Assembly: GCA_937896065.1 (NCBI GenBank)
Contig: CALBLI010000021.1
Coordinates: 1-34,303 of the forward strand
DNA length: 34,303 bases
Reading direction: 5' to 3'
From: an uncultured Caryophanales bacterium
GTDB lineage: Bacteria > Bacillota_I > Bacilli_A > RFN20 > CAG-288
In this document: positions 17,845 through 25,979 of the stretch, one piece after another
Layout of the letters: each line of letters opens with the position of its first letter
Position numbering within the stretch: the stretch's first letter is position 1
Translations under genes and position numbers: made by a program
Notes under the pieces: model-generated
Told to the model about the DNA's origin: nothing
Databases searched by the model: none
Seen by the model: only the letters and a program-made list of their open reading frames with translations

Positions 17845-18270
17845 ATGCCTACTATTAATCAATTAGTACGTAATGAAAGAAGAAAACCTGTTTACAAATC
17901 TAAGTCACCAGCACTTGGAAAGAGATGGGATTCTTTGAACAAGAAGGAGAGAGATATCTCTGCTCCTCAAAAGAAAGGTGTCTGCACCCGTGTTGGTACA
18001 ATGACTCCTAAAAAACCAAACTCTGCTGCTAGAAAATACGCCAGAGTCAGGTTATCAAATGGTTATGAAGTTACTGCTTATATCGGCGGTGAAGGTCATA
18101 ACTTACAAGAACACAAAGTTGTTCTAATCCGTGGTGGACGTGTTCGCGATTTACCAGGTGTTAGATATCACATCATCCGTGGTGCTCTTGAATGCTTCGG
18201 TGTTGAAAACCGTAAACAAGGAAGATCTCTATATGGAACCAAAAAAGATGGTACCATACAGAAGAAGTAA
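17845..18270 (+). CDS. rpsL: 30S ribosomal protein S12
   Basis: Decoding-centre protein of the small subunit, 141 residues, of the longer Firmicutes type (extra segment SPALGKRWDSLNKKERDISA at 21-40). TPKKPNSA (54-61) holds the conserved lysines and GGEGHNLQEH (81-90) is standard. At the second streptomycin-linked position the sequence is GRVRDLPGVRYH: Arg101 replaces the usual Lys (E. coli Lys87/88), while Asp102, the methylthiolation target, is kept. NSAARK replaces the common NSALRK. It is the first gene of the str operon, with AGGAGG upstream; rpsG follows after 15 bp. Confidence 0.98.
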   Translation: MPTINQLVRNERRKPVYKSKSPALGKRWDSLNKKERDISAPQKKGVCTRVGTMTPKKPNSAARKYARVRLSNGYEVTAYIGGEGHNLQEHKVVLIRGGRVRDLPGVRYHIIRGALECFGVENRKQGRSLYGTKKDGTIQKK

Positions 18271-18285
18271 GGAGGTAGATAGATT

Positions 18286-18786
18286 ATGCCAAGAAAGAAT
18301 GGTTCAGTTGAAAAAAGAACAATACTTCCCGATCCAGTATACAATTCAAAACTTGTTACCAACCTCATCAATCGTTTGATGGTCGATGGTAAAAAAGGTA
18401 AAGCTCAAAAAATACTTTATGGAGCATTTGATAAAGTTGGAAACAAAGTCTATGATTCCAAATCACCAAAATCTAAAAATGATCAAATCTTAGATGTTTT
18501 CACAGTCGCTATCAACAACATCATGCCAAAGTTAGAACTTAAAGCAAGAAGAGTTGGTGCTTCTAATTATCAAGTTCCTTGTGAAGTCTCACAAGAAAGA
18601 CAAATCACTTTAGCTGTCAGATGGTTAGTTACCTTTGCACGTTTAAGAAATGAAAAGACAATGATTGACAAATTAGCTGGTGAAATCATTGATGCTGCAA
18701 ATGGAACTGGTGGTGCTGTCAAACGTAAAGAAGATATGCAAAAGACAGCTGATGCCAACAAAGCATATGCACATTACCGTTGGTAA
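18286..18786 (+). CDS. rpsG: 30S ribosomal protein S7
   Basis: Primary 16S rRNA binding protein that nucleates assembly of the 30S head. It has 166 residues, about ten longer than the typical 156: the extra residues appear between YGAFD (46-50) and NDQILDVF as the Ser/Lys-rich segment KSPKSKND. The core motifs are present: MPRKNGSVEKR at the start, LINRLMVDGKK, KARRVGASNYQVP and the C-terminal helix ending in AHYRW. GGAGG lies 12 nt upstream of the ATG. It is the second gene of the str operon; the S7-type autoregulatory site known from E. coli between rpsL and rpsG has no room here because the gap is only 15 bp. Confidence 0.97.
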   Translation: MPRKNGSVEKRTILPDPVYNSKLVTNLINRLMVDGKKGKAQKILYGAFDKVGNKVYDSKSPKSKNDQILDVFTVAINNIMPKLELKARRVGASNYQVPCEVSQERQITLAVRWLVTFARLRNEKTMIDKLAGEIIDAANGTGGAVKRKEDMQKTADANKAYAHYRW

Positions 18787-18810
18787 TTTTAACTAAAGGA
18801 GAAATTATAT

Positions 18811-20940
18811 ATGGCAATGGATAACGATCAAGCTAGAATCAAACTCTATGAGTCTGTACCTCTAGAAAAAGTTAGAAATATCGGCATCATGGCTCACATT
18901 GATGCTGGTAAAACAACTACCTCAGAACGTATTTTGTTCTACACAGGTAAAACCCATAAGATTGGTGAAACCCATGATGGTGCATCCGCTATGGATTTCG
19001 ATGAACAAGAACAAAAAAGAGGTATCACCATCTATTCTGCAGCAACAACTTGTATGTGGAAAGATTATCGTATCAACTTAATTGATACTCCAGGGCACGT
19101 TGACTTCACTGCTGAAGTTGAAAGATCACTCCGTGTTCTTGATGGTGCTGTCTGTGTTCTTGATGGTAAAAATGGTGTTGAACCACAAACTGAAACAGTT
19201 TGGAGACAAGCTGATAAATATGATGTTCCACGTATCGTATTTGTCAACAAATTAGATGCAACAGGTGCTGATTATGAAATGTCTGTTAGCTCCATTCAAG
19301 AAAAATTAGGTGCTAATGGTGTTGCAATAGCTTACCCTATTGGTCTTGAACAAAGACTATTAGGTCTTATCGATTTAGTTGAAATGAAAGCCTGGTTATG
19401 GGATTTAGATCCTAAAAAATCAGAACAAATGCAACCAAATATTGTCTCATTAGATCAAGTTCCTGAAACTTATGCTCATGATGTTGAACAAGCTAAAATC
19501 TATCGTGATCACTTAATTGAACAATTAGGAAATTATGATGATGATATTGCAATGGCTGCTTTAGAAGGTGCTGAGATTCCTGTTGAAGAAATCAAAAAAG
19601 CAATCAGAAAGGCTACAATTGCTGGTAAGATGTTCCCCTGTATTCCAGGTTCAGCTTACAAGAACAAAGGTGTTCAATATGTCCTTGATGCTGTCAGAGA
19701 TTATTTACCATCACCTATTGAAGTTCCAAACCCAGTTGCACATGATGCAAACGGTGCTGATGTAATCATCAATGAAGACCCAAAAGCTCCATTTGTTGCT
19801 TTAGCTTTCAAGCTTACAACCGATCAATTTGGTACTCTTTGCTTCTTCCGTGTTTATTCAGGAACTGTCAAGTCAGGCTCATATGTTTATAATGCTACTA
19901 AAGGTCAAAAAGAAAGAGTCTCAAGACTTGAACTTGTTAATGCTGATTCTCATGAAAATATTACTGAAGCTAAAGCTGGTGAAATCGCAGCAGCTGTTGG
20001 TTTCCAAGCTACCAGAACTGGTGACACCTTAGTTGGTGAAAATGATCCTAGAGTCACTTTGGAAGCTATCAAATTCCAAGAGCCAGTCATCTCAGAAGCT
20101 ATCGAACCTGTCAAAAAAGGTGATCAAGACAAGATGTCTGCTACCTTAATTAAATTCACTGAAGAAGATCCTACTTTCCACTACTATACTGATTCAGAAA
20201 CTGGTCAAGGTATTATTGCTGGTGTCGGTGAACTTCAGTTAGATGTTAACGTCACTAGACTTAAGAATGACTTCAACATTGAATGTAAAGTTGGTGCTCC
20301 ACAAGTCGCTTATCGTGAAACTATTAGAAGCACTGCTGATTGTGAAGGTAAATATATCAAACAATCAGGCGGTCATGGTCAATATGGTCACGTTGTCTTC
20401 AAGATGGAACCAAATCCTGGCAAAGGTATCGAAATCACCGATCAAATCACTGGTGGTGCAATTCCAAAAGAATTTATTAAACCTTCAATCGATGGTTTAA
20501 AAAATGCTTTAGAAAGAGGTATGATTGCTGGTTATCCAGTTATTGATGTAAAAGCAACACTCATCTTCGGTTCATATCATGATGTCGATTCATCAGAAGC
20601 TGCTTACAAATTAGCTTCACAAGAAGCTTTAAAGGTTGCTGCATCAAAATGTAACCCAGTTATCTTGGAGCCAATTGTCAAAGCTGATATCACAACTCCT
20701 CTTGATTATGTCGGTAACGTTATGGGTGATGTTTCATCTAGACGTGGTCAAGTTGAAGGTATGGTTCAAAAAGCAAATGCTCAAGTCATCACTGCTTACA
20801 TCCCACTTGCAAATATGTTTGGTTATATTTCTGACTTAAGAAGTATGACACAAGGTAGAGGTATCTATTCAATGGAATTCCATCATTATCAAGAAGTACC
20901 TCGTTCTGTTCAAGAGGAAATTATTAAAAAGAGAGGATAA
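18811..20940 (+). CDS. fusA: Translation elongation factor G
   Basis: GTPase that drives ribosomal translocation and, with RRF, recycling. 709 residues, five-domain layout intact. G1 AHIDAGKT (28-35), G2 RGIT (70-73), G3 DTPGH (92-96), G4 NKLD (146-149). Three departures from the common bacterial form are visible: DEQEQKRGIT before G2 (usually EQERGIT), NKLDATGAD for the usual NKMD-GAD, and GELQLDV in domain III where nearly all EF-G have GELHLDI. Position within the operon between rpsG and tuf makes it the housekeeping copy. AAAGGAG precedes the ATG. Confidence 0.97.
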   Translation: MAMDNDQARIKLYESVPLEKVRNIGIMAHIDAGKTTTSERILFYTGKTHKIGETHDGASAMDFDEQEQKRGITIYSAATTCMWKDYRINLIDTPGHVDFTAEVERSLRVLDGAVCVLDGKNGVEPQTETVWRQADKYDVPRIVFVNKLDATGADYEMSVSSIQEKLGANGVAIAYPIGLEQRLLGLIDLVEMKAWLWDLDPKKSEQMQPNIVSLDQVPETYAHDVEQAKIYRDHLIEQLGNYDDDIAMAALEGAEIPVEEIKKAIRKATIAGKMFPCIPGSAYKNKGVQYVLDAVRDYLPSPIEVPNPVAHDANGADVIINEDPKAPFVALAFKLTTDQFGTLCFFRVYSGTVKSGSYVYNATKGQKERVSRLELVNADSHENITEAKAGEIAAAVGFQATRTGDTLVGENDPRVTLEAIKFQEPVISEAIEPVKKGDQDKMSATLIKFTEEDPTFHYYTDSETGQGIIAGVGELQLDVNVTRLKNDFNIECKVGAPQVAYRETIRSTADCEGKYIKQSGGHGQYGHVVFKMEPNPGKGIEITDQITGGAIPKEFIKPSIDGLKNALERGMIAGYPVIDVKATLIFGSYHDVDSSEAAYKLASQEALKVAASKCNPVILEPIVKADITTPLDYVGNVMGDVSSRRGQVEGMVQKANAQVITAYIPLANMFGYISDLRSMTQGRGIYSMEFHHYQEVPRSVQEEIIKKRG

Positions 20941-20955
20941 TCCTTTCTTTATATC

Positions 20956-20984
20956 TTGAAAATCACACTAAAAAAGTGTATATT
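20956..20984 (+). promoter_or_regulatory. Internal promoter for tuf
   Basis: TTGAAA (20956-20961), 17-bp spacer, TATATT (20979-20984) in the 72-bp gap between fusA and tuf. It would allow extra EF-Tu synthesis over the rest of the operon, as EF-Tu is needed in excess. Confidence 0.55.
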
Positions 20985-21012
20985 TAATTGTTTTTGGAGG
21001 AAATTAATATTT

Positions 21013-22197
21013 ATGGCAAAACAAAAATTTGATCGTTCCAAACCTAATGTGAATATTGGAACCATTGGACACGTCGATCACGGTAAGACAACTTTAACAG
21101 CTGCTATTACTCAAACTTTAGCAAAACAAGGTTTAGCAACTGCTTTAAAATATGACCAAGTCGATGCTGCTCCAGAAGAAAAAGCTCGTGGTGTTACCAT
21201 TAACGCAGCTCATATTGAATATGAAACTGCAAAGAGACACTATACTCACGTCGACTGCCCAGGGCACGCTGATTACATCAAAAACATGATTACCGGTGCT
21301 GCTCAAATGGATGGTTCAATCTTAGTCGTCGCTGCAACTGATGGTGTTATGCCACAAACTAGAGAACACGTTTTACTTGCAAGACAAGTCGGTGTTCCTT
21401 ATATCGTTGTTTTCTTAAACAAATGCGATATGGTCGATGATCCAGAATTAATCGATTTAGTCGAAATGGATGTCAGAGAACTTTTAAACAAATACAACTA
21501 TCCTGGAGATGAAATCCCTGTTATCAGAGGTTCAGCTTTAAAAGCTCTTGAAGGTGATGAAGCTGCTCAAAAGCAAGTTATGGAATTAATGGATGCTGTT
21601 GATTCTTATATCCCAGATCCAGTCCGTGATAATGATAAACCATTCTTAATGGCTGTTGAAGATGTTATGACCATCACTGGTCGTGGTACCGTTGCAACTG
21701 GTAGAGTTGAAAGAGGTGTCATTAAACCAAACGATGAAGTCGAAATCGTCGGTATTATGGAAACCAGAAAAGCTGTTGTCACTTCTTTAGAAATGTTCAG
21801 AAAGATTCTTGACTTCGCTGAGGCTGGTGATAACGTTGGTGCCTTACTTAGAGGTGTTGATAGAGAACAAATCGTCAGAGGTCAAGTCCTTTGTAAACCT
21901 GGCTCAGTCACACCACACAAGAAATTTGAATCACAAGTTTATGTTTTAAAGAAAGAAGAAGGTGGAAGACATACAGGTTTTGGTTCTAACTACAGACCTC
22001 AATTCTACTTCAGAACTACTGATGTCACTGGTACAGTTACTCTTCCTGAAGATACCCCAATGGTTATGCCAGGAGATAACGTCAAATTAACAGTTGAATT
22101 AATTCACCCAATCGCTCTTGAAGAACAAACTAAGTTCTCCATCCGTGAAGGTGGTCACACTGTTGGTGCTGGTACAGTTACCAAGATTCTTGACTAA
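21013..22197 (+). CDS. tuf: Translation elongation factor Tu
   Basis: Carries aminoacyl-tRNA to the ribosome. The start at 21013 (MAKQKFDRSKPNVNIG) is preferred over an in-frame upstream ATG-like extension because it matches the family N-terminus and follows GGAGG; the 394-residue length is exact for EF-Tu. G1 GHVDHGKTT (19-27), G3 DCPGHADY, G4 NKCD and G5 SALKALEGD are intact, and domains II and III are normal to the end (VGAGTVTKILD). It is the last gene of the str operon, with a terminator 22 bp downstream. Confidence 0.98.
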   Translation: MAKQKFDRSKPNVNIGTIGHVDHGKTTLTAAITQTLAKQGLATALKYDQVDAAPEEKARGVTINAAHIEYETAKRHYTHVDCPGHADYIKNMITGAAQMDGSILVVAATDGVMPQTREHVLLARQVGVPYIVVFLNKCDMVDDPELIDLVEMDVRELLNKYNYPGDEIPVIRGSALKALEGDEAAQKQVMELMDAVDSYIPDPVRDNDKPFLMAVEDVMTITGRGTVATGRVERGVIKPNDEVEIVGIMETRKAVVTSLEMFRKILDFAEAGDNVGALLRGVDREQIVRGQVLCKPGSVTPHKKFESQVYVLKKEEGGRHTGFGSNYRPQFYFRTTDVTGTVTLPEDTPMVMPGDNVKLTVELIHPIALEEQTKFSIREGGHTVGAGTVTKILD

Positions 22198-22219
22198 TTT
22201 AAATAGTTAGCTTTAATAA

Positions 22220-22250
22220 AAAAAGACTCGCTCTATGCGAGCCTTTTTTT
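22220..22250 (+). terminator. Terminator of the str operon
   Basis: GACTCGC (22225-22231) and GCGAGCC (22237-22243) pair with one A-C mismatch, flanked by A5 and T7, so the stem can extend. The U-tract on the plus strand ends the tuf transcript. Confidence 0.8.
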
Positions 22251-22274
22251 AATTTAAAATAAGTTAATATATGT

Positions 22275-22280
22275 TAAAAT
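22275..22280 (+). promoter_or_regulatory. -10-like element 6 nt before the GTG of the RDD gene
   Basis: TAAAAT ends six bases (ATCAAG) before the GTG at 22287. The best -35 is weak (TTTAAA at 22253-22258, 16-bp spacer). The geometry copies that of the Nudix-PfkB gene, suggesting a leaderless transcript, but the AT-rich context makes chance matches likely. Confidence 0.35.
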
Positions 22281-22286
22281 ATCAAG

Positions 22287-23480
22287 GTGAAAAATTATAA
22301 TGATTTGAGCTTCAATGCTGAAGCTGAAAATAAAAAGAAATGGTATGCTTCAATTCTTGATCATCTTCTCAGTTTTATCTTAACTATCTTATTTTATTTT
22401 TTGGTTGTCATCATTTTTGATTCAAGTAGCCTGGTTAAAAATGTTAAAACTAAAATTTCAGATTCTCAATATGAATTGAATAAAATAGTAATGAATACAA
22501 AACTTGATTATTTTGTGAGTGAAAATTCATTCACTTTGATTGGAAGTGATAAAATAGCAACTGATTATGTTAAAAAATTGGTATATACTTCTTTGATTGA
22601 AAATAATGTATCAGATGATGAGATTTCAAAAGAATTTTATACTTCTTCTGATTTATTAACTAAAGAAAATGATAGTCTTTATTACTATCAGTTAATGTTT
22701 AAAATTGAAAACTCTAACGATTATAATGCTGGTTATAAAAAAAATGATTTTAATTCATATCTGAATGATTTTGTAAATAAGAGTGATATTAATATAGAAC
22801 GGCTTATTATCAAAGATGATTATTTTTATTTAAATTTAGAAGATAGTAAAAATTTAGATGCTTATATAAGAAGAGGTGAAACAAGTGCTGGCAAAACATT
22901 AAATACATCAATTCACGCTTTTTATTATCAATCACTACTTGAAAGTATAGAAGAAGTTAAAAGCTATTATAAGCCTTATATATCATCAAATGATATATAT
23001 TTAAAAAATGAATCAATGATGTTTTCATATCGACATTATGAACTTTTAATTGCTTATCTATTAAGTATTATTATTCTTTACTTTATTATTCCTTTATTTT
23101 TTAAAAATGGTGTAACTATTTCAATGAAGGCTTTTAAAATTGCTATCATTAGAAAAGATAAGAAAGAATATTCTGTTCTTATCAATTTATATAGAACTAT
23201 TTATAATGTGTTTAAAAATGTTCTATTATTACCATTGGTGTTTTTGATTCTATATTCAATAAGTGCAAGACCTCTATTGGTTTCTTCTTTAATTTTTAAT
23301 ATCCCACTCATCTTTTATCCAATTTTTTCAATTATTATTATTTTAATATCTTTTATATTATCAATGTTAAAGAAAACAGATAATGAACTTTTAGATGAGA
23401 TTCTTTTTAGATATAAAATAGTTGATACTACTTCATTTATAAAAGCGGATAATGAAGAGAAAGGTGATGAAAATGAATGA
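22287..23480 (+). CDS. RDD-type membrane protein with large extracytoplasmic insertion (first of pair)
   Basis: A 397-residue membrane protein. TM1 spans about 21-44 with an Asp at its start (ASILDHLLSF), as in RDD proteins. A 200-residue hydrophilic segment (about 45-250) follows, then TM2, a short cytoplasmic stretch with SMKAFKIAIIRKDKKEYS (the RDD G-M-K-x-x-x-L-x-V-V-x-x-D pattern), TM3, TM4 and a KYKIVDTT-like tail (RYKIVDTTSF). The insertion between TM1 and TM2 is unusual for a family normally under 200 residues. It uses a GTG start without a ribosome site. Its last 8 bp overlap the start of a shorter paralogue. RDD proteins include ion transporters, but no role can be fixed here. Confidence 0.75.
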   Translation: MKNYNDLSFNAEAENKKKWYASILDHLLSFILTILFYFLVVIIFDSSSLVKNVKTKISDSQYELNKIVMNTKLDYFVSENSFTLIGSDKIATDYVKKLVYTSLIENNVSDDEISKEFYTSSDLLTKENDSLYYYQLMFKIENSNDYNAGYKKNDFNSYLNDFVNKSDINIERLIIKDDYFYLNLEDSKNLDAYIRRGETSAGKTLNTSIHAFYYQSLLESIEEVKSYYKPYISSNDIYLKNESMMFSYRHYELLIAYLLSIIILYFIIPLFFKNGVTISMKAFKIAIIRKDKKEYSVLINLYRTIYNVFKNVLLLPLVFLILYSISARPLLVSSLIFNIPLIFYPIFSIIIILISFILSMLKKTDNELLDEILFRYKIVDTTSFIKADNEEKGDENE

Positions 23481-24432
23481 TATTGACACAAATGAAGTGA
23501 TCGAGCTTGATTATCATAAAGCTTCAACTAAAGCTAATTTTGCTAGCAATTTGTTCGATGGTTTTGCAATGCTTATTCTTTCTTTTTTACTTCTTTTATT
23601 GAATAATTTCATTTTTTCTAAAACTCCTCTTGGTATTCAAACAAAAAATGAAAGAGATGACATTATTTTATCATCGTATTTATATAAAAAAGATGATAAA
23701 AATAATATTAAAGATGTCTATTCTTTAGTTAATGATAATGAAGAATTAACAACTGATGAAAAAAGTAAAGAATATGATAAAACATTGACAAATTTCTTTA
23801 CTGAATTTGTTAAGGATGAAAATATTTATAAAAATTATAAAAAAGAGGCAAAAGTAGATAATGAAATAAGATTATTCGATGATGATGGAAACAGGCTTTT
23901 AACTAATACTGATGATGATAATAAATATTTTGAATTTTATAAAAATGTTATTAGAAACATTGCACCAGGATATCTGACTTCTTCAAAAATTTATCGCGAT
24001 AATTTAAAAAAATCTATTATTCAAAACATATTATTATTCTATTTATCTTTATTTATATCTAATACTATCTTTTTCTATATATTTCCTTTGATTTTTTATC
24101 GTGGGAGGAAAACGCTCGGCATGAAGATGGTTAATATTGCACTGGTTGATGTAAATGCAATGAGTGTATCATTTAAACGATTCACATTAAGATATTTATT
24201 CTATTTTTTTATCATTATTACGTTATCGTTAGTCTCATTTTTTATTCCGCTTATCGTATCTATTACAATGATGTTTGCAAATAAAACAGGTCAAGGATTG
24301 ACTGATTATGTTTTCAATACCTATAAAGTTGATTCTTCATCTTCTTCAATTTATTTAAATAAAGAGGAATATTTAGAAGTTAATTTTAAAAATGAAGATG
24401 TAGATATTGAACATATTAACATTAGTTTATAA
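23473..24432 (+). CDS. RDD-type membrane protein (second of pair)
   Basis: A 319-residue paralogue of the preceding protein with the same architecture: TM1 (NFASNLFDGFAMLILSF, Asp at the start), about 130-residue hydrophilic loop rich in Asp, Lys and Asn, TM2, the motif GRKTLGMKMVNIALVDV, two further TM helices and a YKVDSSSS tail. The start at 23473 (MNDIDTNE) is chosen over upstream in-frame ATGs at 23452 and 23467 because AAAGG sits 8 nt before it; it overlaps the upstream stop by 8 bp, consistent with translational coupling. Side-by-side similar RDD proteins probably form one complex. Function unknown. Confidence 0.75.
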   Translation: MNDIDTNEVIELDYHKASTKANFASNLFDGFAMLILSFLLLLLNNFIFSKTPLGIQTKNERDDIILSSYLYKKDDKNNIKDVYSLVNDNEELTTDEKSKEYDKTLTNFFTEFVKDENIYKNYKKEAKVDNEIRLFDDDGNRLLTNTDDDNKYFEFYKNVIRNIAPGYLTSSKIYRDNLKKSIIQNILLFYLSLFISNTIFFYIFPLIFYRGRKTLGMKMVNIALVDVNAMSVSFKRFTLRYLFYFFIIITLSLVSFFIPLIVSITMMFANKTGQGLTDYVFNTYKVDSSSSSIYLNKEEYLEVNFKNEDVDIEHINISL

Positions 24433-24481
24433 ATAAATGTAAAATATGTAAGCGATTTTTAAAATTTAAGATATTTGATTA

Positions 24482-24510
24482 TTGCTAGAGGGTGTTAAAA
24501 AAACTATAAT
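24482..24510 (+). promoter_or_regulatory. Promoter of the sugar ABC transporter operon
   Basis: TTGCTA (24482-24487), 17-bp spacer, TATAAT (24505-24510). Start near 24517 leaves a leader of about 15 nt with only a weak TAGG ribosome site. Confidence 0.65.
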
Positions 24511-24531
24511 ATAGTGTAGGTAAACTAAACG

Positions 24532-25977
24532 ATGAAAATTAAAATTGTTGGCTTAACAAAAAAATTTCCTGGTGATCCTAAAAAGGGCATCAAGGATACT
24601 GTCGCAGTTGACTCGCTCAACTTGGACATTAATGATGGCGAGCTTGTTGGACTTCTCGGCCCTTCTGGATGTGGGAAATCAACAACTCTTTACATGGTCT
24701 CCGGATTAAAAGATCCAACTGATGGTCAAATTTATTTTGATGATGAAGATGTGACTTTTTTGGCACCAGAGAAAAGGGGAATAGGATTAGTTTTCCAAAA
24801 CTATGCCCTTTATCCTCATATGACTGTTTATAAAAATATTTCTTTCCCTTTAACTTCATTGAAATTAAAAGAGAATAAGAAATCTTTTAAAGCAGAACGC
24901 GCAAGAAGATTAATTGAAATTTTATCAAATCCTGAAGAAATAGCAGATGTTATAACTGCTGTTGAAAAGGATAATAAAATTAAGAAAAATGATGCTGTTT
25001 TTGCTTTATGTAGTCATTATCATATATCAAAGCTTTTAGCTGAACAAATTTATTCATATAAACTACATATTTCTTCCGATCCTAAAAAGGATGCTACAAA
25101 ATATGTTTCGGCTGCTTTAATTGATGTTGAAGAAGAAAAAAGAGAACTTGTGCAACAACACTTAATTTTGGCAGATAATAATGATATTTTAAAAGAAGAT
25201 GGAACGCCTATTGAGGTGACCAGGAAATTAACAAAAGACGAAATTGATGCTTTAGTTAGAGATGCAGCTAGACTTGTTCAAATAGAACAATATCTTGACC
25301 GTAAACCAGCTGAACTATCAGGTGGTCAACAACAAAGAGTTGCTATTGCTCGTGCTCTTGTTAAAAAACCTCGCGTTTTACTTTTAGACGAACCATTATC
25401 TAATTTGGATGCAAGACTTAGAATTCAAACTAGAGAAGAGATTAGAAAGATTCAACAAAAAACCAATATCACTACTATCTTTGTTACTCATGATCAAGAA
25501 GAGGCAATGTCAATTTGTGACAAAATTCTTGTTATGAAAGATGGCAAAGCTATGCAAGAAGGAAATCCACAAGAAGTATATCGTAATCCTTCCAATTTAT
25601 TTGTTGCTAAGTTTTTAGGAACACCACCTATCAATGTGTTTAACGGATATATTAAAGATGGTGGATTATATATTGGTAATGAAAGAATATCTGATGTCAA
25701 TTCATCACTTGATGATAAAAATGTTTATGTTGCAATAAGACCTGAAGGCTTTATTATTGATAATAAAAACGGTGTGTTTTCTTTAGATTGCAAAGAGATA
25801 GTAACCATGGGTAGAGATTTATCTCTCATTTGCTCTAGTCCATTTTTAGTCAGTGGTAAAATTAAAATCATTATTGACTCTGATTTAAAACCTGAAATTG
25901 GTAAAATCAAGTTTTCAATAAGACCAACAAAACTTTATGTCTTTGATGGGGAAACTGAAGAAAGAATAACAATATAA
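24532..25977 (+). CDS. CUT1-type carbohydrate ABC transporter ATPase with a large insertion
   Basis: Energises the sugar importer encoded downstream (MalK/MsmK/UgpC family). 481 residues versus about 370 usual. Walker A GPSGCGKST (43-51), Q-loop VFQNYALYPHMT (Q89), signature LSGGQQQR (262-269), Walker B RVLLLDEP (281-288) and H-loop VTHDQEEAM (318-326) are all intact; a TOBE-type regulatory domain fills about 370-481. Between Q89 and the signature there are 172 residues rather than about 51: an insertion of about 120 residues (about 115-235) in the helical subdomain, charged and mostly helical in look, which may contact permeases or regulators. It reads through in frame with no stop. Mycoplasma MsmK-like ATPases are also long, from memory. 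First gene of the operon. Confidence 0.92.
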   Translation: MKIKIVGLTKKFPGDPKKGIKDTVAVDSLNLDINDGELVGLLGPSGCGKSTTLYMVSGLKDPTDGQIYFDDEDVTFLAPEKRGIGLVFQNYALYPHMTVYKNISFPLTSLKLKENKKSFKAERARRLIEILSNPEEIADVITAVEKDNKIKKNDAVFALCSHYHISKLLAEQIYSYKLHISSDPKKDATKYVSAALIDVEEEKRELVQQHLILADNNDILKEDGTPIEVTRKLTKDEIDALVRDAARLVQIEQYLDRKPAELSGGQQQRVAIARALVKKPRVLLLDEPLSNLDARLRIQTREEIRKIQQKTNITTIFVTHDQEEAMSICDKILVMKDGKAMQEGNPQEVYRNPSNLFVAKFLGTPPINVFNGYIKDGGLYIGNERISDVNSSLDDKNVYVAIRPEGFIIDNKNGVFSLDCKEIVTMGRDLSLICSSPFLVSGKIKIIIDSDLKPEIGKIKFSIRPTKLYVFDGETEERITI

Positions 25978-25979
25978 TT

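Noticed and set aside
20956..21012. Longer N-terminus for EF-Tu
   Set aside because: The extra 19 residues are unlike any EF-Tu, lie before the GGAGG site and overlap the internal promoter.
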